From the NCBI RefSeq assembly GCF_009184895.1, contig NZ_WESE01000002.1, positions 434,001 through 498,000 of the forward strand: a DNA stretch of 64,000 nucleotides, in the 5' to 3' direction. Of this stretch, positions 49,910 through 58,637 are shown one piece after another. Positions within the stretch are counted from its first letter, which is position 1; each line of letters opens with the position of its first letter. The notes beneath the pieces were generated by a model. The model was not told the origin of the DNA. It made no database searches and worked only from the letters and a program-made list of their open reading frames with translations. Both the position numbers and the translations under genes were made by a program. This DNA comes from Nostocoides sp. F2B08 (GTDB lineage: Bacteria > Actinomycetota > Actinomycetes > Actinomycetales > Dermatophilaceae).

Positions 49910-50868
49910 GTGGATGGTCCCCCTGGTGTGGTGTCGGTTGTCCGGTCGTGGAGTGGTTCGGTCACGCGGGCGAGATCCGCCCGGGTCGGCAGAGCCGGGA
50001 TGACCTCGTGGCGCCCGACGACGTAGGAGCCGACCCTCGCGGCGAAGCGGGCGGCGGCGATCGGGTCCGCGCCCTCGGCGAGCGCGACCGCTGCGGCGGC
50101 GGTGAAGGCGTCGCCCGCTCCGGTCGTGTCGACGACGCGGTCGGCGCGGACTGCGTCGATCGTCGCGACGCCGGTGTCGTCGGCGACGGTCACCCCATCG
50201 CCACCCTGGGTCAGCAGGACGGTGGCCCCGGTGCGTTCGTGCAGAAGCCGGGCGAGCTCCTCGGGCGGATGGTCGGAGGCGGCCGGGTCGAGGCCGAGCA
50301 GGATGGCGGCCTCGGTGAGGTTCGGGGTGACGACGTCGACGTGCGTCCAGACTCCGCCGGGCAGGGACATTGCCGGGGCGGGGTTGAGCAGGGTCCGGGT
50401 TCCCGCGGCGTGGGCGACCTCGACCGCGTGGACCGCCACCTCGACGGGGATCTCGAGGGAGACCACGGCGATGTCGGCTGCGGCCAGGTCGCCGGACTGC
50501 TCGTCGACGTGCTCGGGCGTCAGGTGGTCGAGCGCGCCGGAGGCGATGACGATGCGGTTCTCGCCACTCGGCTCGACGAGGATGACGCCGGCCATCGTCG
50601 CCGCCTCGCCGACGACGACGGGGTGTGCGGCGACGCCCTCGTCGGCCCACAGACGTTGAGCCGACTCGCCCATCGTGTCGTCGCCGACGGCCGTGAGGAA
50701 GGTGACGTCGGCCCCGAGCCGGGCAGCCTGCACGGCCTGGTTGGATCCCTTGCCGCCGTGACCGCTGGCGAACTCGCCGCCGCTCAGCGTCTCGCCGGCG
50801 ACCGGGACGCGGGGGACCCGCATGGTCAGACCCACGCCGTAGCTACCCACGACCGCGACCCGCACCAT
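49906..50868 (-). CDS. rbsK: Ribokinase
   Basis: 320 aa PfkB-fold kinase. The N-terminal GGKGSNQAVQAARLGADVTFLTAVGDD is the ribokinase signature; LNPAPA, LTQGGDGV and the anion hole DTTGAGDAF follow. It phosphorylates ribose to ribose 5-phosphate with ATP. It is the first gene of the leftward operon (rbsK, deoC, gntR, nucleoside hydrolase, lacI) and has a promoter region with direct repeats upstream. No ribose transporter is in the window. Confidence 0.9.
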   Translation of the reverse strand: MVRVAVVGSYGVGLTMRVPRVPVAGETLSGGEFASGHGGKGSNQAVQAARLGADVTFLTAVGDDTMGESAQRLWADEGVAAHPVVVGEAATMAGVILVEPSGENRIVIASGALDHLTPEHVDEQSGDLAAADIAVVSLEIPVEVAVHAVEVAHAAGTRTLLNPAPAMSLPGGVWTHVDVVTPNLTEAAILLGLDPAASDHPPEELARLLHERTGATVLLTQGGDGVTVADDTGVATIDAVRADRVVDTTGAGDAFTAAAAVALAEGADPIAAARFAARVGSYVVGRHEVIPALPTRADLARVTEPLHDRTTDTTPGGPST

Positions 50869-50908
50869 GCCGTTCCCTCTCAGAAGTCCTCACCGCACGA
50901 TAGGTGAC

Positions 50909-50931
50909 TTGTTCATAGTTGTCCATAGACA
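50909..50931 (-). promoter_or_regulatory. Direct repeat / operator candidate of the rbsK operon
   Basis: TTGTTCATAG (50909-50918) and TTGTCCATAG (50919-50928) are back-to-back 10-bp repeats 41 bp upstream of the ribokinase start. The TGTCCATAGACA part (50920-50931) has TGTC/GACA half-sites, the form bound by GntR/HutC proteins. The GntR or LacI protein encoded in the operon may bind here. Confidence 0.5.
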
Positions 50932-50969
50932 TACCGCCCAACTCCCCCAGCCTCCCACCACTTCTTCCG

Positions 50970-51026
50970 AATAGGACCGAAACGGCGAACGGTCACGCGC
51001 ATACCGTTCGCCGTTTCGGTCCTATT
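50970..51026. repeat. 24-bp-arm perfect palindrome in a divergent promoter region
   Basis: 50970-50993 pairs with 51003-51026 without mismatch; the 9-base loop is 50994-51002. The arm begins AATAGGACCGAAACGGCG. The 315-bp gap (50869-51183) between divergent ribokinase and PhyH genes holds this, the direct repeat at 50909, and nothing else I can support. It is far longer than a usual operator and can form a cruciform. Confidence 0.85.
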
Positions 51027-51183
51027 GGGAGGATATGGTCTGACGCGGCTGGGGCGGGACGAGGGTTGAGGGGATTTTGAGGGGTTCGGTGCCCTGACAA
51101 CCCGGCGCTGTGGCGGCACGCTGGGATGCAACGCCCGAGACGCGCACCGACGAACACCTTCACCGATCCCGCAGGAGCACTCG

Positions 51184-52368
51184 ATGACCACCGCCACCCG
51201 ACCCCGCCACTGGCTCTCCGCCGCCGACTGCCGGCTCGAGGACCTCCTCGCGATCCTCGACACCGAGACCGTCCTCGCCGACTACCCGCACGCCGAGACC
51301 GTCGAGCAGGGCGTGGTCGTCTACGCCGCACCGGCGCTGCGCGCCGCGATCGCCGCACGTGAGCAGGCCGCCATCATGGCGGAGCTCTGCCACGCGTGGA
51401 CCGACGGTCCCGGCATCGTCGTCATCCGCGGGGCCCTGGAGCGCGACGTGCTCGACCGGGTGAGCACCGCATACGAGGAGATCGTCGCCGCGGAGAAGGC
51501 GGCCGGGGGCGAGCGCGGCGACCACTTCGGCACGCCGGGTGCGAACGACCGGATCTGGAACGCCCTCGAGAAACTTGCGGTCGCGGACCCTGAGGCCTTC
51601 GTCGACTACTACGAGAACGACATGATCGCGCTGGGGCCGAGCGCCTGGCTCGGGCCGGGATACCAGGTGACGGCGCAGGCGAACATCGTGCTGCCGGGTG
51701 GCGCCGGCCAGACGGTGCACCGCGACTACCACCTCGGCTTCATGGACAGCGAGCAGGCCGCGCGCTACCCGCGGCACGTGCACCTCTTCTCGCCCGAGCT
51801 GACCCTCCAGGGCGCCGTCGCGCACGTCGACATGCCGGTCGAGTCCGGGCCGACGCTCTATCTGCCGCACTCACAGAAGTACGAGCTCGGCTACCTCGCG
51901 TACTGGCTGCCCGAGTTCCAGGACTACTTCGTCGGCCACCACATCCAGCTGCCGCTCTCGGCCGGCGACGTCGTCTGGTTCAACCCCGCGCTCTTCCACG
52001 CGGCCGGCTCCAACCGCACCGGTGTCGACGGCCTGCAGCCGGTCCAGCGGATGGCGAACCTCCTCCAGGTCTCGTCCGCGTTCGGCCGCTCGATGGAGAC
52101 GGTCGACCGCGCGAGGGTCGTCGAGGCGGTGTACCCGTCGCTGCTGCGCCGCGTCGGGGAGTGGTCGCAGGCCTCCCTCGAGCGGGTGGTCGCCGCCAGC
52201 GCCGAGGGGTATGCGTTCCCCGCCAACCTCGACCGCGCCCAGCCGGTCGACGGCATGGCTCCCCCGACCCAGGCCGACGCCGTCCTCGCCGCCCTCGCCT
52301 CGGGTGAGCCCGTCGAGACGCTGCGCGAACGCCTCAGCGCGCAGGTGGCGACGACGCGTAGTCACTGA
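51184..52368 (+). CDS. Phytanoyl-CoA dioxygenase (PhyH) family protein
   Basis: 394 aa. The Fe(II)/2-oxoglutarate core has HRDYHLGFM (H-x-D) and a distal His in FHAAGSNRTG (also the Arg for 2-oxoglutarate). Such enzymes hydroxylate small or lipid substrates. The C-terminal 70 residues are an extra helical region (ASLERVVAASAEGYAFPANL). It starts after CACTCG near an AGGAG at 51173. The MFS gene follows 41 bp on, suggesting uptake and oxidation of one compound. Confidence 0.85.
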   Translation: MTTATRPRHWLSAADCRLEDLLAILDTETVLADYPHAETVEQGVVVYAAPALRAAIAAREQAAIMAELCHAWTDGPGIVVIRGALERDVLDRVSTAYEEIVAAEKAAGGERGDHFGTPGANDRIWNALEKLAVADPEAFVDYYENDMIALGPSAWLGPGYQVTAQANIVLPGGAGQTVHRDYHLGFMDSEQAARYPRHVHLFSPELTLQGAVAHVDMPVESGPTLYLPHSQKYELGYLAYWLPEFQDYFVGHHIQLPLSAGDVVWFNPALFHAAGSNRTGVDGLQPVQRMANLLQVSSAFGRSMETVDRARVVEAVYPSLLRRVGEWSQASLERVVAASAEGYAFPANLDRAQPVDGMAPPTQADAVLAALASGEPVETLRERLSAQVATTRSH

Positions 52369-52409
52369 GGCGGCCTCGCGCGCGTCCTCGGGTGCCCTAC
52401 CGTCGACGC

Positions 52410-53674
52410 GTGAGGACTCCGACGCTCGGTCTGCGCGAGAACGCCGGGCAGTTCGCGCTGCTCGTCGTCATCAACGCCCTCGTCGGCGGAATGGTCGGCC
52501 AGCAGCAGACCGTGCTCCCGCTGCTCGCCGAGGACGAGTTCGGCCTGACGGGCTACACGGTCATCTTCACCTACGTCGCGGCGTTCGGGATCACGAAGGC
52601 GACGGCGAACTACGTCGCCGGCGCGTGGTCGGACCGCTACGGCCGCAAGCCGGTCCTTCTCCTCGGGTGGCTGATCGCGCTCCCGGTGCCGCTCCTGCTC
52701 ATCTGGGCGCCGAGCTGGGGCTGGGTCGTCGCGGCCAACGTCCTGCTCGGGATCAACCAGGGCCTGACCTGGTCGACCACCGTGATCATGAAGATCGACC
52801 TCGTCGGTCCGCGCCAGCGCGGCCTCGCGATGGGCCTGAACGAGGCCGCCGGCTACGGCGCGGTCGCGCTCACGTCGATGGCCGCCGGCTACCTCGCGGC
52901 CGAGTACGGCCTGCGACCCGCCCCGTTCCTCCTCGGCCTGTCGTATGCGGTGCTCGCCATCGCGCTCACCTCGCTCGCCGTGCACGAGACCAAGGGGCAC
53001 GCGACGCTCGAGGCCGCCGCGCATACCCCTCGGGCCGACGGACGCCACGACCACCTGCACGGCGAGCTGACGAACCGGGAGGTGTTCGCGCAGACGAGCT
53101 GGCATGAGCCGGCGCTGTCGTCGGCGAGCCAGGCGGGGCTGGTCAACAACCTGAACTTCGGACTGTCGTGGGGGCTCTTCCCGCTGCTCTTCGCGAGCTC
53201 GGGGTTGGGTGTGGGCCGGATCGGGCTGCTGTTCGCGATCTACCCGGGCGTCTGGGGCGTCGGGCAGCTGGTCACCGGGGCGCTGTCGGACCGGTGGGGG
53301 CGCAAACACCTCATCACCGTCGGCATGCTGCTCCAGGCGAGCGGGCTGGCGGTCATCGCTGCGGTCGGATCCTTCGGTGGGTGGGCGTTCGGGGCCGCAG
53401 TGCTGGGGGCCGGCACGGCGATGGTCTACCCGACGCTGCTCGCCGCGATCGGCGACGTCGCCCACCCGAGCTGGCGCGGCCGGGCGGTCGGGATCTACCG
53501 CGTCTGGCGGGACCTCGGCTACGCCGTCGGGGCGGTCATGGGCGGTGTCGTCGCCGACCTGTGGAGCTTGCGCGCCGCGGTCTGGGTGGCCGCCGGCATC
53601 AGCGTCGTCTCCGCGCTCGTCGTGGCGGTGCGGATGTACGAGACCGGCTCGCGGCGACTGCTGCTACGCCGTGA
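52410..53674 (+). CDS. MFS transporter, 3' end displaced by loss of one base
   Basis: About 420 aa of a 12-helix major facilitator: QFALLVVINALVGGMVGQQQTVLPLL, the GAWSDRYGRKP and GALSDRWGRKH A-motifs after helices 2 and 8. After VRMYETGSRR the literal frame lacks a stop and runs on to 54707 across the whole antisense of the esterase gene (a 765-aa reading from 52410). A stop at 53674 in the next frame, 8 bp past the esterase stop, is reached if one base is missing nearby, and this gives the normal length. I report that end. The GTG at 52410 is used as start. Confidence 0.75.
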
Positions 53675-54689
53675 GCACCCGCCGCAGCGCGTCGACCTTG
53701 GCGTCGGTGAAGGCCTTCATCGAGGGCGCATCCGGCATCGCGACGTCGGCGCCGTGCGGCATCCCCGGGACGACGTGCAGCTCGACGTCGACGCCCGCGG
53801 CCCGGAGCCGCTCGGCGTACTCGACGTCCTCGTCGTGGAACAGGTCGATCGAGCCGACCCCGATCCAGGCGGGCGGGAGGCCGGCGAGGTTCGTGCGACG
53901 GGCGGCCACCGCATACTCCGGCGCGAGCCCGCCGATCGGCGCCCGGCCGAGGTAGGAGGTCCACCCGAACCGGTTCGACGTCGGGTCCCACCCGACCCGG
54001 CCGGTGTCGCCGTGGTCGGAGCGCAGGCAGGTGCGGTCGTCGAGCATGGGGTAGACGAGCATCTGGTGCCGCACGGGGACCTCGCCGCGGTCGTGCGCGA
54101 GCTGCACGAGGGCGGCCGCGAGCCCACCGCCGGCGCTGTCGCCGCCGACCGCGATGCGCTGCGGGTCGATGCCGAGCCGCTCGGCGTTGTCGTGCAGCCA
54201 CCGCAGCCCGGTGTAGCAGTCCTCGAGCGGGGTCGGGAAAGGGTTCTCCGGAGCCAGCCGGTAGTCGACCGCGGCGACCAGGACGCCGAGCTCGGTGGCC
54301 ACGCGGCCGGCGAACGGCTGGACCATCTCCGGCGTGCCGAACAGGTAACCGCCGCCGTGGATCCAGTACAGGACGCCGGTCGGTCCGGTGCGGTTCTCCG
54401 GCTCGTAGAGATGGACCGCGACCGGCTCGCGCCCGCGGACGTATGCGGTGCGCACCTTCGTCGTGACCCCCGCCGGCAGTGGGAGGACGCTGCCGAGCGG
54501 GATCCGACGGACCAGCCGCAGCACCGTCGCGTTCGGGACCGGCGTCGGGAGGTACAGCATCGGGCTGCGCAGGTCCGGCGCGACGAGCTCCTCGACGGCT
54601 CTGCGGCGTCTGAGAATGCTGCGGGTGAGCAGGCCGGCGACGACGAGCTTCGTCAGTGCGATCCCGGCCAGGATCGGTCGTGCTCGCAT
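53664..54689 (-). CDS. Alpha/beta hydrolase, HSL/lipase type
   Basis: 341 aa. The oxyanion motif HGGG is in YWIHGGGYLFGT, the nucleophile is in GGDSAGG, the Asp in GSIDLFHDED and the His in GMPHGAD: the hormone-sensitive-lipase family order. A hydrophobic N-terminal segment (ARPILAGIALTKLVVAGLL) may anchor it to the membrane. The ATG at 54689 follows GGGAGG; 54743 is a longer alternative. It hydrolyses short-chain esters. Confidence 0.87.
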   Translation of the reverse strand: MRARPILAGIALTKLVVAGLLTRSILRRRRAVEELVAPDLRSPMLYLPTPVPNATVLRLVRRIPLGSVLPLPAGVTTKVRTAYVRGREPVAVHLYEPENRTGPTGVLYWIHGGGYLFGTPEMVQPFAGRVATELGVLVAAVDYRLAPENPFPTPLEDCYTGLRWLHDNAERLGIDPQRIAVGGDSAGGGLAAALVQLAHDRGEVPVRHQMLVYPMLDDRTCLRSDHGDTGRVGWDPTSNRFGWTSYLGRAPIGGLAPEYAVAARRTNLAGLPPAWIGVGSIDLFHDEDVEYAERLRAAGVDVELHVVPGMPHGADVAMPDAPSMKAFTDAKVDALRRVLTA

Positions 54690-54848
54690 GGTCGTCGCCT
54701 CCCGTGACTCTCGTGGTGTGCCTGAGTAGGTCGCGCCCAGCATCCCACTGCGCGGCGTCGACCGGGAGGCCCAGCAGCGAGCCGCGGCGTCGGAGGCGAG
54801 CCGCGCCGATATTGCGCCGCGGCTTGTCTCGAACGCCGCGGGTCGGTG

Positions 54849-55394
54849 TTACCGCTGCGCCCGGTTCGAGGCGTCGTAGGCGATCGTGCCGGTCAGGGTG
54901 GCCGATGTCGTGCCGCCGACGAGGTCACCGATGGGGTTGGCCGTGCCCTCGCCGGTGGCGCCGACGAATCGGCCCGTCCCGCCGACGATCTCCCACTCCA
55001 GCTCGATCAGACTCGAGATTGGGAAGGTGTTCGTCGGGTCGAGCACCAGCTCGAAGCTGCCCTCTTCCGTCATGAACAGCTGGTCGCCGTTCGCTGCGGT
55101 GACGGTGATCGTGCCGCCACCGAAGACACCGGTCGTCGGACCGGTGAAGGCGCTGCAGTGCTCGATCTCGAACCACACTGTGCCCAGGTGGCTGAAGGTC
55201 CCGGGACCCTCGCCGCTGAAGGACCACATGGCATCCGGCATCGTGCACCCGTCCGGTGGACCCATCGTGTCCTGGGTGACGACTGATCCAGTGAGCGGCC
55301 GAATCGGCGGGTCGCTCGGTCCCGCAGTCGCCGGCGCTGAGGCAAGGGCCAGGGCCGCAACGACCCCCGCCCCCGCGATGATGTGCCTCTTCAT
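54849..55394 (-). CDS. Secreted beta-rich protein, function unknown
   Basis: 181 aa with a signal peptide (KRHIIAGAGVVAALALASAPATA). The mature part is rich in Gly and Thr with two Cys (DGCTMPDAMW, IEHCSAF) and a beta-pattern SLIELEWEIVGGTGRFVGATGEGTA, reminiscent of allene-oxide-cyclase-barrel-like secreted proteins. No named family. The ATG at 55394 follows GGAAGGGG. It is a single gene. Confidence 0.75.
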   Translation of the reverse strand: MKRHIIAGAGVVAALALASAPATAGPSDPPIRPLTGSVVTQDTMGPPDGCTMPDAMWSFSGEGPGTFSHLGTVWFEIEHCSAFTGPTTGVFGGGTITVTAANGDQLFMTEEGSFELVLDPTNTFPISSLIELEWEIVGGTGRFVGATGEGTANPIGDLVGGTTSATLTGTIAYDASNRAQR

Positions 55395-55534
55395 GATGTT
55401 CCCCTTCCTCCCTGATCAATGGTGACCAAGCTCTCGCCCTATCTCCCCCCTACTCCTCTCGCGGGCGACACGCCAGGGACATGTGGCTGACTCGTTGGTC
55501 ACCTGCCCTTCCATCTCCTCCCGTCAATGCACTA

Positions 55535-55546
55535 ATGTCCTGACAT
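55535..55546. promoter_or_regulatory. Inositol-regulator operator, copy 1
   Basis: ATGTCCTGACAT, palindromic around CT, 30 bp upstream of the SDR start of the inositol locus. The inner TGTCCTGACA also occurs before mmsA. As I recall, the Corynebacterium IolR consensus is KGWCHTRACA, which this fits at every position. Confidence 0.6.
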
Positions 55547-55575
55547 ATACCGTGTCCACGATCCCAGGAGACCCC

Positions 55576-56361
55576 ATGGCACTCGTCGACCTCCTCCGCG
55601 ACAAGGTCGTCCTCGTCGTCGGCGGCACCTCCGGCCTCGGGGCCGCGATCGCTCGAGCCGCTGCCCGGGAGGGCGCGGCTGTCGTCGTGACGGGGCGCCG
55701 GCCGGACCGCGGTGACCAGCTCGTGAGTGAGCTCGAGGAGACCGGGGCGAGCGCCGCATACGTCCAGGGAGATGTCGGGGACGCGGCCGAGGCGACCCGT
55801 ATGGTCGAGGCGGCCGTCGAGCGGTTCGGGCGGGTCGACTGCCTCGTCAACTGCGCCGGCATCACGACCCGCGGCACGCTGCTCGACACGACGCAGGAGC
55901 TGTTCGACGAGCACATCGCGACCAACCTGCGCGGGCCGTTCTTCACGATGCAGGCGGCGGTGCGCGACATGGTGGGGCGCGGCGCCGCGGGCACGATCGT
56001 CAACATCATCACGATGACGAGCCACGGTGGTCAGCCGTACCTCGCGCCGTACGCCGCATCCAAGGGCGGACTCGTCACACTGACCAAGAACGCCGCACAC
56101 GCCCACCGGTTCGACCGGATCCGGATCAACGGCCTGAACATCGGCTGGACCGAGACCGAGGGCGAGGACGCGATCCAGCGGCGCTTCCACGGCGCCGGCG
56201 ACGACTGGGTCGAGAAGGCCAACGCCGGATTGCCGATGGGCAAGCTGGGCCAGCCCGACGAGATCGCGGACGCCGTCGTGTTCCTGTTGTCCGACCGCTC
56301 CGGCGTCGTCACCGGCTCGGTCATCGACTGGGACCAGACGGTGCCCGGCACCTACGACTGA
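55576..56361 (+). CDS. SDR family oxidoreductase of the inositol locus
   Basis: 261 aa. LVVGGTSGLGAAIARAAAREG binds the cofactor, NCAGITTRGTL follows, IITMTSHGG holds the Ser and YAASKGG the Tyr/Lys. The C-terminus is short. A role in oxidising an inositol or keto-inositol intermediate is inferred from its place ahead of an IolG-like gene. The ATG at 55576 follows AGGAGACCCC. It has the operator TGTCCTGACA upstream. Confidence 0.88.
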   Translation: MALVDLLRDKVVLVVGGTSGLGAAIARAAAREGAAVVVTGRRPDRGDQLVSELEETGASAAYVQGDVGDAAEATRMVEAAVERFGRVDCLVNCAGITTRGTLLDTTQELFDEHIATNLRGPFFTMQAAVRDMVGRGAAGTIVNIITMTSHGGQPYLAPYAASKGGLVTLTKNAAHAHRFDRIRINGLNIGWTETEGEDAIQRRFHGAGDDWVEKANAGLPMGKLGQPDEIADAVVFLLSDRSGVVTGSVIDWDQTVPGTYD

Positions 56362-56413
56362 GCGCCGCACGCTGCCCACTCCCTGCCACCTGCCCTGCCA
56401 CCCAAGGACCTCC

Positions 56414-57436
56414 ATGCGCATCGGACTTATCGGCCTCGGCCGCATCGGCGCCTTCCACGCCGACACCCTCGCCGCACTCGACGCCGTCGACGAGCTCGTC
56501 GTCACCGACCCGGTGGCGGCGGCCGTCGACGGCGTGCTCGCGCGGCACTCCGTCGCCAGGGCGGTCGGCTCGCCTGCCGACGTGCTGGCGAGCGGCGTCG
56601 CCGGTGTCGTCATCGCGGCCGCGACGAACGCCCACGCAGAGCTGCTTCTCGCCGCCGTCGCGGCCGGTATTCCGACGTTCTGCGAGAAGCCCGTCGCCGG
56701 CCGGATCGAAGAGGCGCTGAAGGTCCAGCGCGCACTCGCGGACTCCGACGTGCCGGTGCAGATCGGCTACCCGCGGCGGTTCGACCCCGCGTTCGTCGAG
56801 GCGCGTTCGCTTGCCCTCGGCGGCGCGCTCGGCCAGGTGCACACTGTCCGCTCCACGACGCTGGACCCGGCTCCGCCGCCCGCCGCGTACCTCGCCGTGT
56901 CCGGCGGCATCTTCCGCGACTGCTCGGTGCACGACTTCGATGCCGTGAGGTGGGTGACGGGCCAGGAGGTCGAGCAGGTGTATGCGGTGGGCGCCGTCGA
57001 CCCGGACGCCGCCGCCGAGCTGTACGCCGACAACGACGACTACTCGACGGTGTCGACGTTGTTGACGATGGCCGACGGCACGATCGGCGTCGTGTCGAAC
57101 ACCCGCACCAACGCCCGCGGCTACGACGTGCGGCTCGAGGTGCACGGCGTCCTCGACAGCGTCGCCGCCGGCCTCGACGACGGGCTCCCCCTGCGCTCCA
57201 CGGAGCCGGGGGTGACCTGGCCGGCCGGACCGGCGCATACCTTCTTCATGGACCGGCTGACCGAGGCTTTCCGGCGCGAGCTCGCGGCGTTCACGCGGGT
57301 TGCCGCGGGTGAGATCGGGTCGCCGTGCACTGTCGACGACGCGATGGGAACCGCGTGGGTCGCCGAGGCGGCGACGCTGTCGGCGCGCGAGCGGCGGCCG
57401 GTCGCGATCGACGAGGTGCGCTCGGCCGCCGGCTGA
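56414..57436 (+). CDS. Gfo/Idh/MocA dehydrogenase, inositol 2-dehydrogenase-like (second copy)
   Basis: 340 aa. GLIGLGRIGAFHADTLA is the NAD site, CEKPVAG the conserved Lys loop, and FRDCSVHDFDAVRWVTG the catalytic region (Asp-His). It is a paralogue of the gene at 60829: GGIFRDCSVHDFDA is identical in both. It follows the SDR gene by 52 bp on the same strand. An isomer-specific dehydrogenase, perhaps for scyllo- or D-chiro-inositol, is possible. Confidence 0.88.
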   Translation: MRIGLIGLGRIGAFHADTLAALDAVDELVVTDPVAAAVDGVLARHSVARAVGSPADVLASGVAGVVIAAATNAHAELLLAAVAAGIPTFCEKPVAGRIEEALKVQRALADSDVPVQIGYPRRFDPAFVEARSLALGGALGQVHTVRSTTLDPAPPPAAYLAVSGGIFRDCSVHDFDAVRWVTGQEVEQVYAVGAVDPDAAAELYADNDDYSTVSTLLTMADGTIGVVSNTRTNARGYDVRLEVHGVLDSVAAGLDDGLPLRSTEPGVTWPAGPAHTFFMDRLTEAFRRELAAFTRVAAGEIGSPCTVDDAMGTAWVAEAATLSARERRPVAIDEVRSAAG

Positions 57437-57458
57437 GGTCGGTCGCGAGTCGACCGGC

Positions 57459-58475
57459 TCAGTGGGTCGGAGGGGCGGTCGAGGCGCGCACGACGAGGCG
57501 GGGGCTGACGATCACGTCGGTATGCGGTGGAGACTGCGCCTCGTCGGTGTCACGTCGGTCGCTGGTCAAGGCTTCGCTCAGGACGGCGACCACCGCGGCC
57601 GCGAGGGCGGGCGGGTCCTGGCTGACGGTCGTGAGCTCGATCGTCGCGAGCCGGGCGAGTGGGCTGTCGTCGTAGCCGGTGACCGACATCTGTTCGGGCA
57701 CGGTGATGCCGGTGCGGGCGAGGCCGGTCCGCACTCCGACGGCGCAGTGGTCGTTGAAACACGCGACCGCGGTGGGGCGGGCGGCGTTGTCCATGGAGAG
57801 GATCTCCTCGGCGGCCGCGAGTCCGGCCGTCTCGTCGACGCCGCCGGGGATGACGACGACGTCGAGGTCGCGGCGGCGCATGGCGTCCCGGAACCCCCGT
57901 CGCCGAGCCGTGGCGATCGAGCCGCGAGGTCCGTCGACGTAGGCGATCGAGCGATGGCCGAGGTCGACGAGGTGGTCGACGATCGCATCCATGCCCGTCG
58001 CGTCGTCGGCGAGGACACCGGTCGAGTGGGAGGTCCCCAGGCGCCCGACGACGACGGTCGGGACCTCACGCGCCACCGCGTCGATGCGCGCCTCACTCAG
58101 CCCCGGGCCGACGAGAACGATGCCCTCGCACCGCTGGTCGAGCAGTGCCTCGAGCGCCTGCTGCTCGCTGCGGCGCGGTGTCGTCGTGCCGAGGACGAGG
58201 TCGAGCCCGGCGTCGGCCGCGGCACCGTCGAGCACCTCGACGAGCTCGGCGTGGAACGTGCTCGAGATCGCGATGAGGACGCCCAGGTGACGTGAGCGCC
58301 GGCTCGCGAGCAGGCTGGCCGACCGGTCCGGACGGTACGCCAGGCGCCGGGCCGCGTCCTGCACCGCGTCGCGCGAGGCCTGGCTGGGTCCCGGTCGACC
58401 GCGCAGCACGAGGGAGGCCGTCGCCGTCGAGACCCCCGCCTCGGCGGCGACGTCCACGAGACGCGCGCGCGGCAT
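57459..58475 (-). CDS. LacI family transcriptional regulator of the inositol locus
   Basis: 338 aa. HTH: ARLVDVAAEAGVSTATASLVLRGRPGPSQASRDAVQDAARRLAYRPD. The sugar-binding domain has LGVLIAISSTFHAELVEVLDGAAADAG, VTGYDDSPLARLATIELTTVSQDP. The ATG at 58475 has GGAGG at a good distance. It is convergent with the IolG-like gene. A role in controlling the inositol genes is likely but the ligand is not shown. Confidence 0.9.
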   Translation of the reverse strand: MPRARLVDVAAEAGVSTATASLVLRGRPGPSQASRDAVQDAARRLAYRPDRSASLLASRRSRHLGVLIAISSTFHAELVEVLDGAAADAGLDLVLGTTTPRRSEQQALEALLDQRCEGIVLVGPGLSEARIDAVAREVPTVVVGRLGTSHSTGVLADDATGMDAIVDHLVDLGHRSIAYVDGPRGSIATARRRGFRDAMRRRDLDVVVIPGGVDETAGLAAAEEILSMDNAARPTAVACFNDHCAVGVRTGLARTGITVPEQMSVTGYDDSPLARLATIELTTVSQDPPALAAAVVAVLSEALTSDRRDTDEAQSPPHTDVIVSPRLVVRASTAPPTH

Positions 58476-58637
58476 ACCCACTCCTCCCTCCGGATCTCGC
58501 CCAGTATGTCCGCGTTCGGTGCGCAGCTCCCAGTTCGGCGCGATGCCTCGCACCGGTCGGTCGACCGGGGCACCGGTTGGTCGGTGTCGTGGGGTCTGCC
58601 GCTCGCGCGCCGGGCGTGGTGGGGGTTCAATGGGCAG

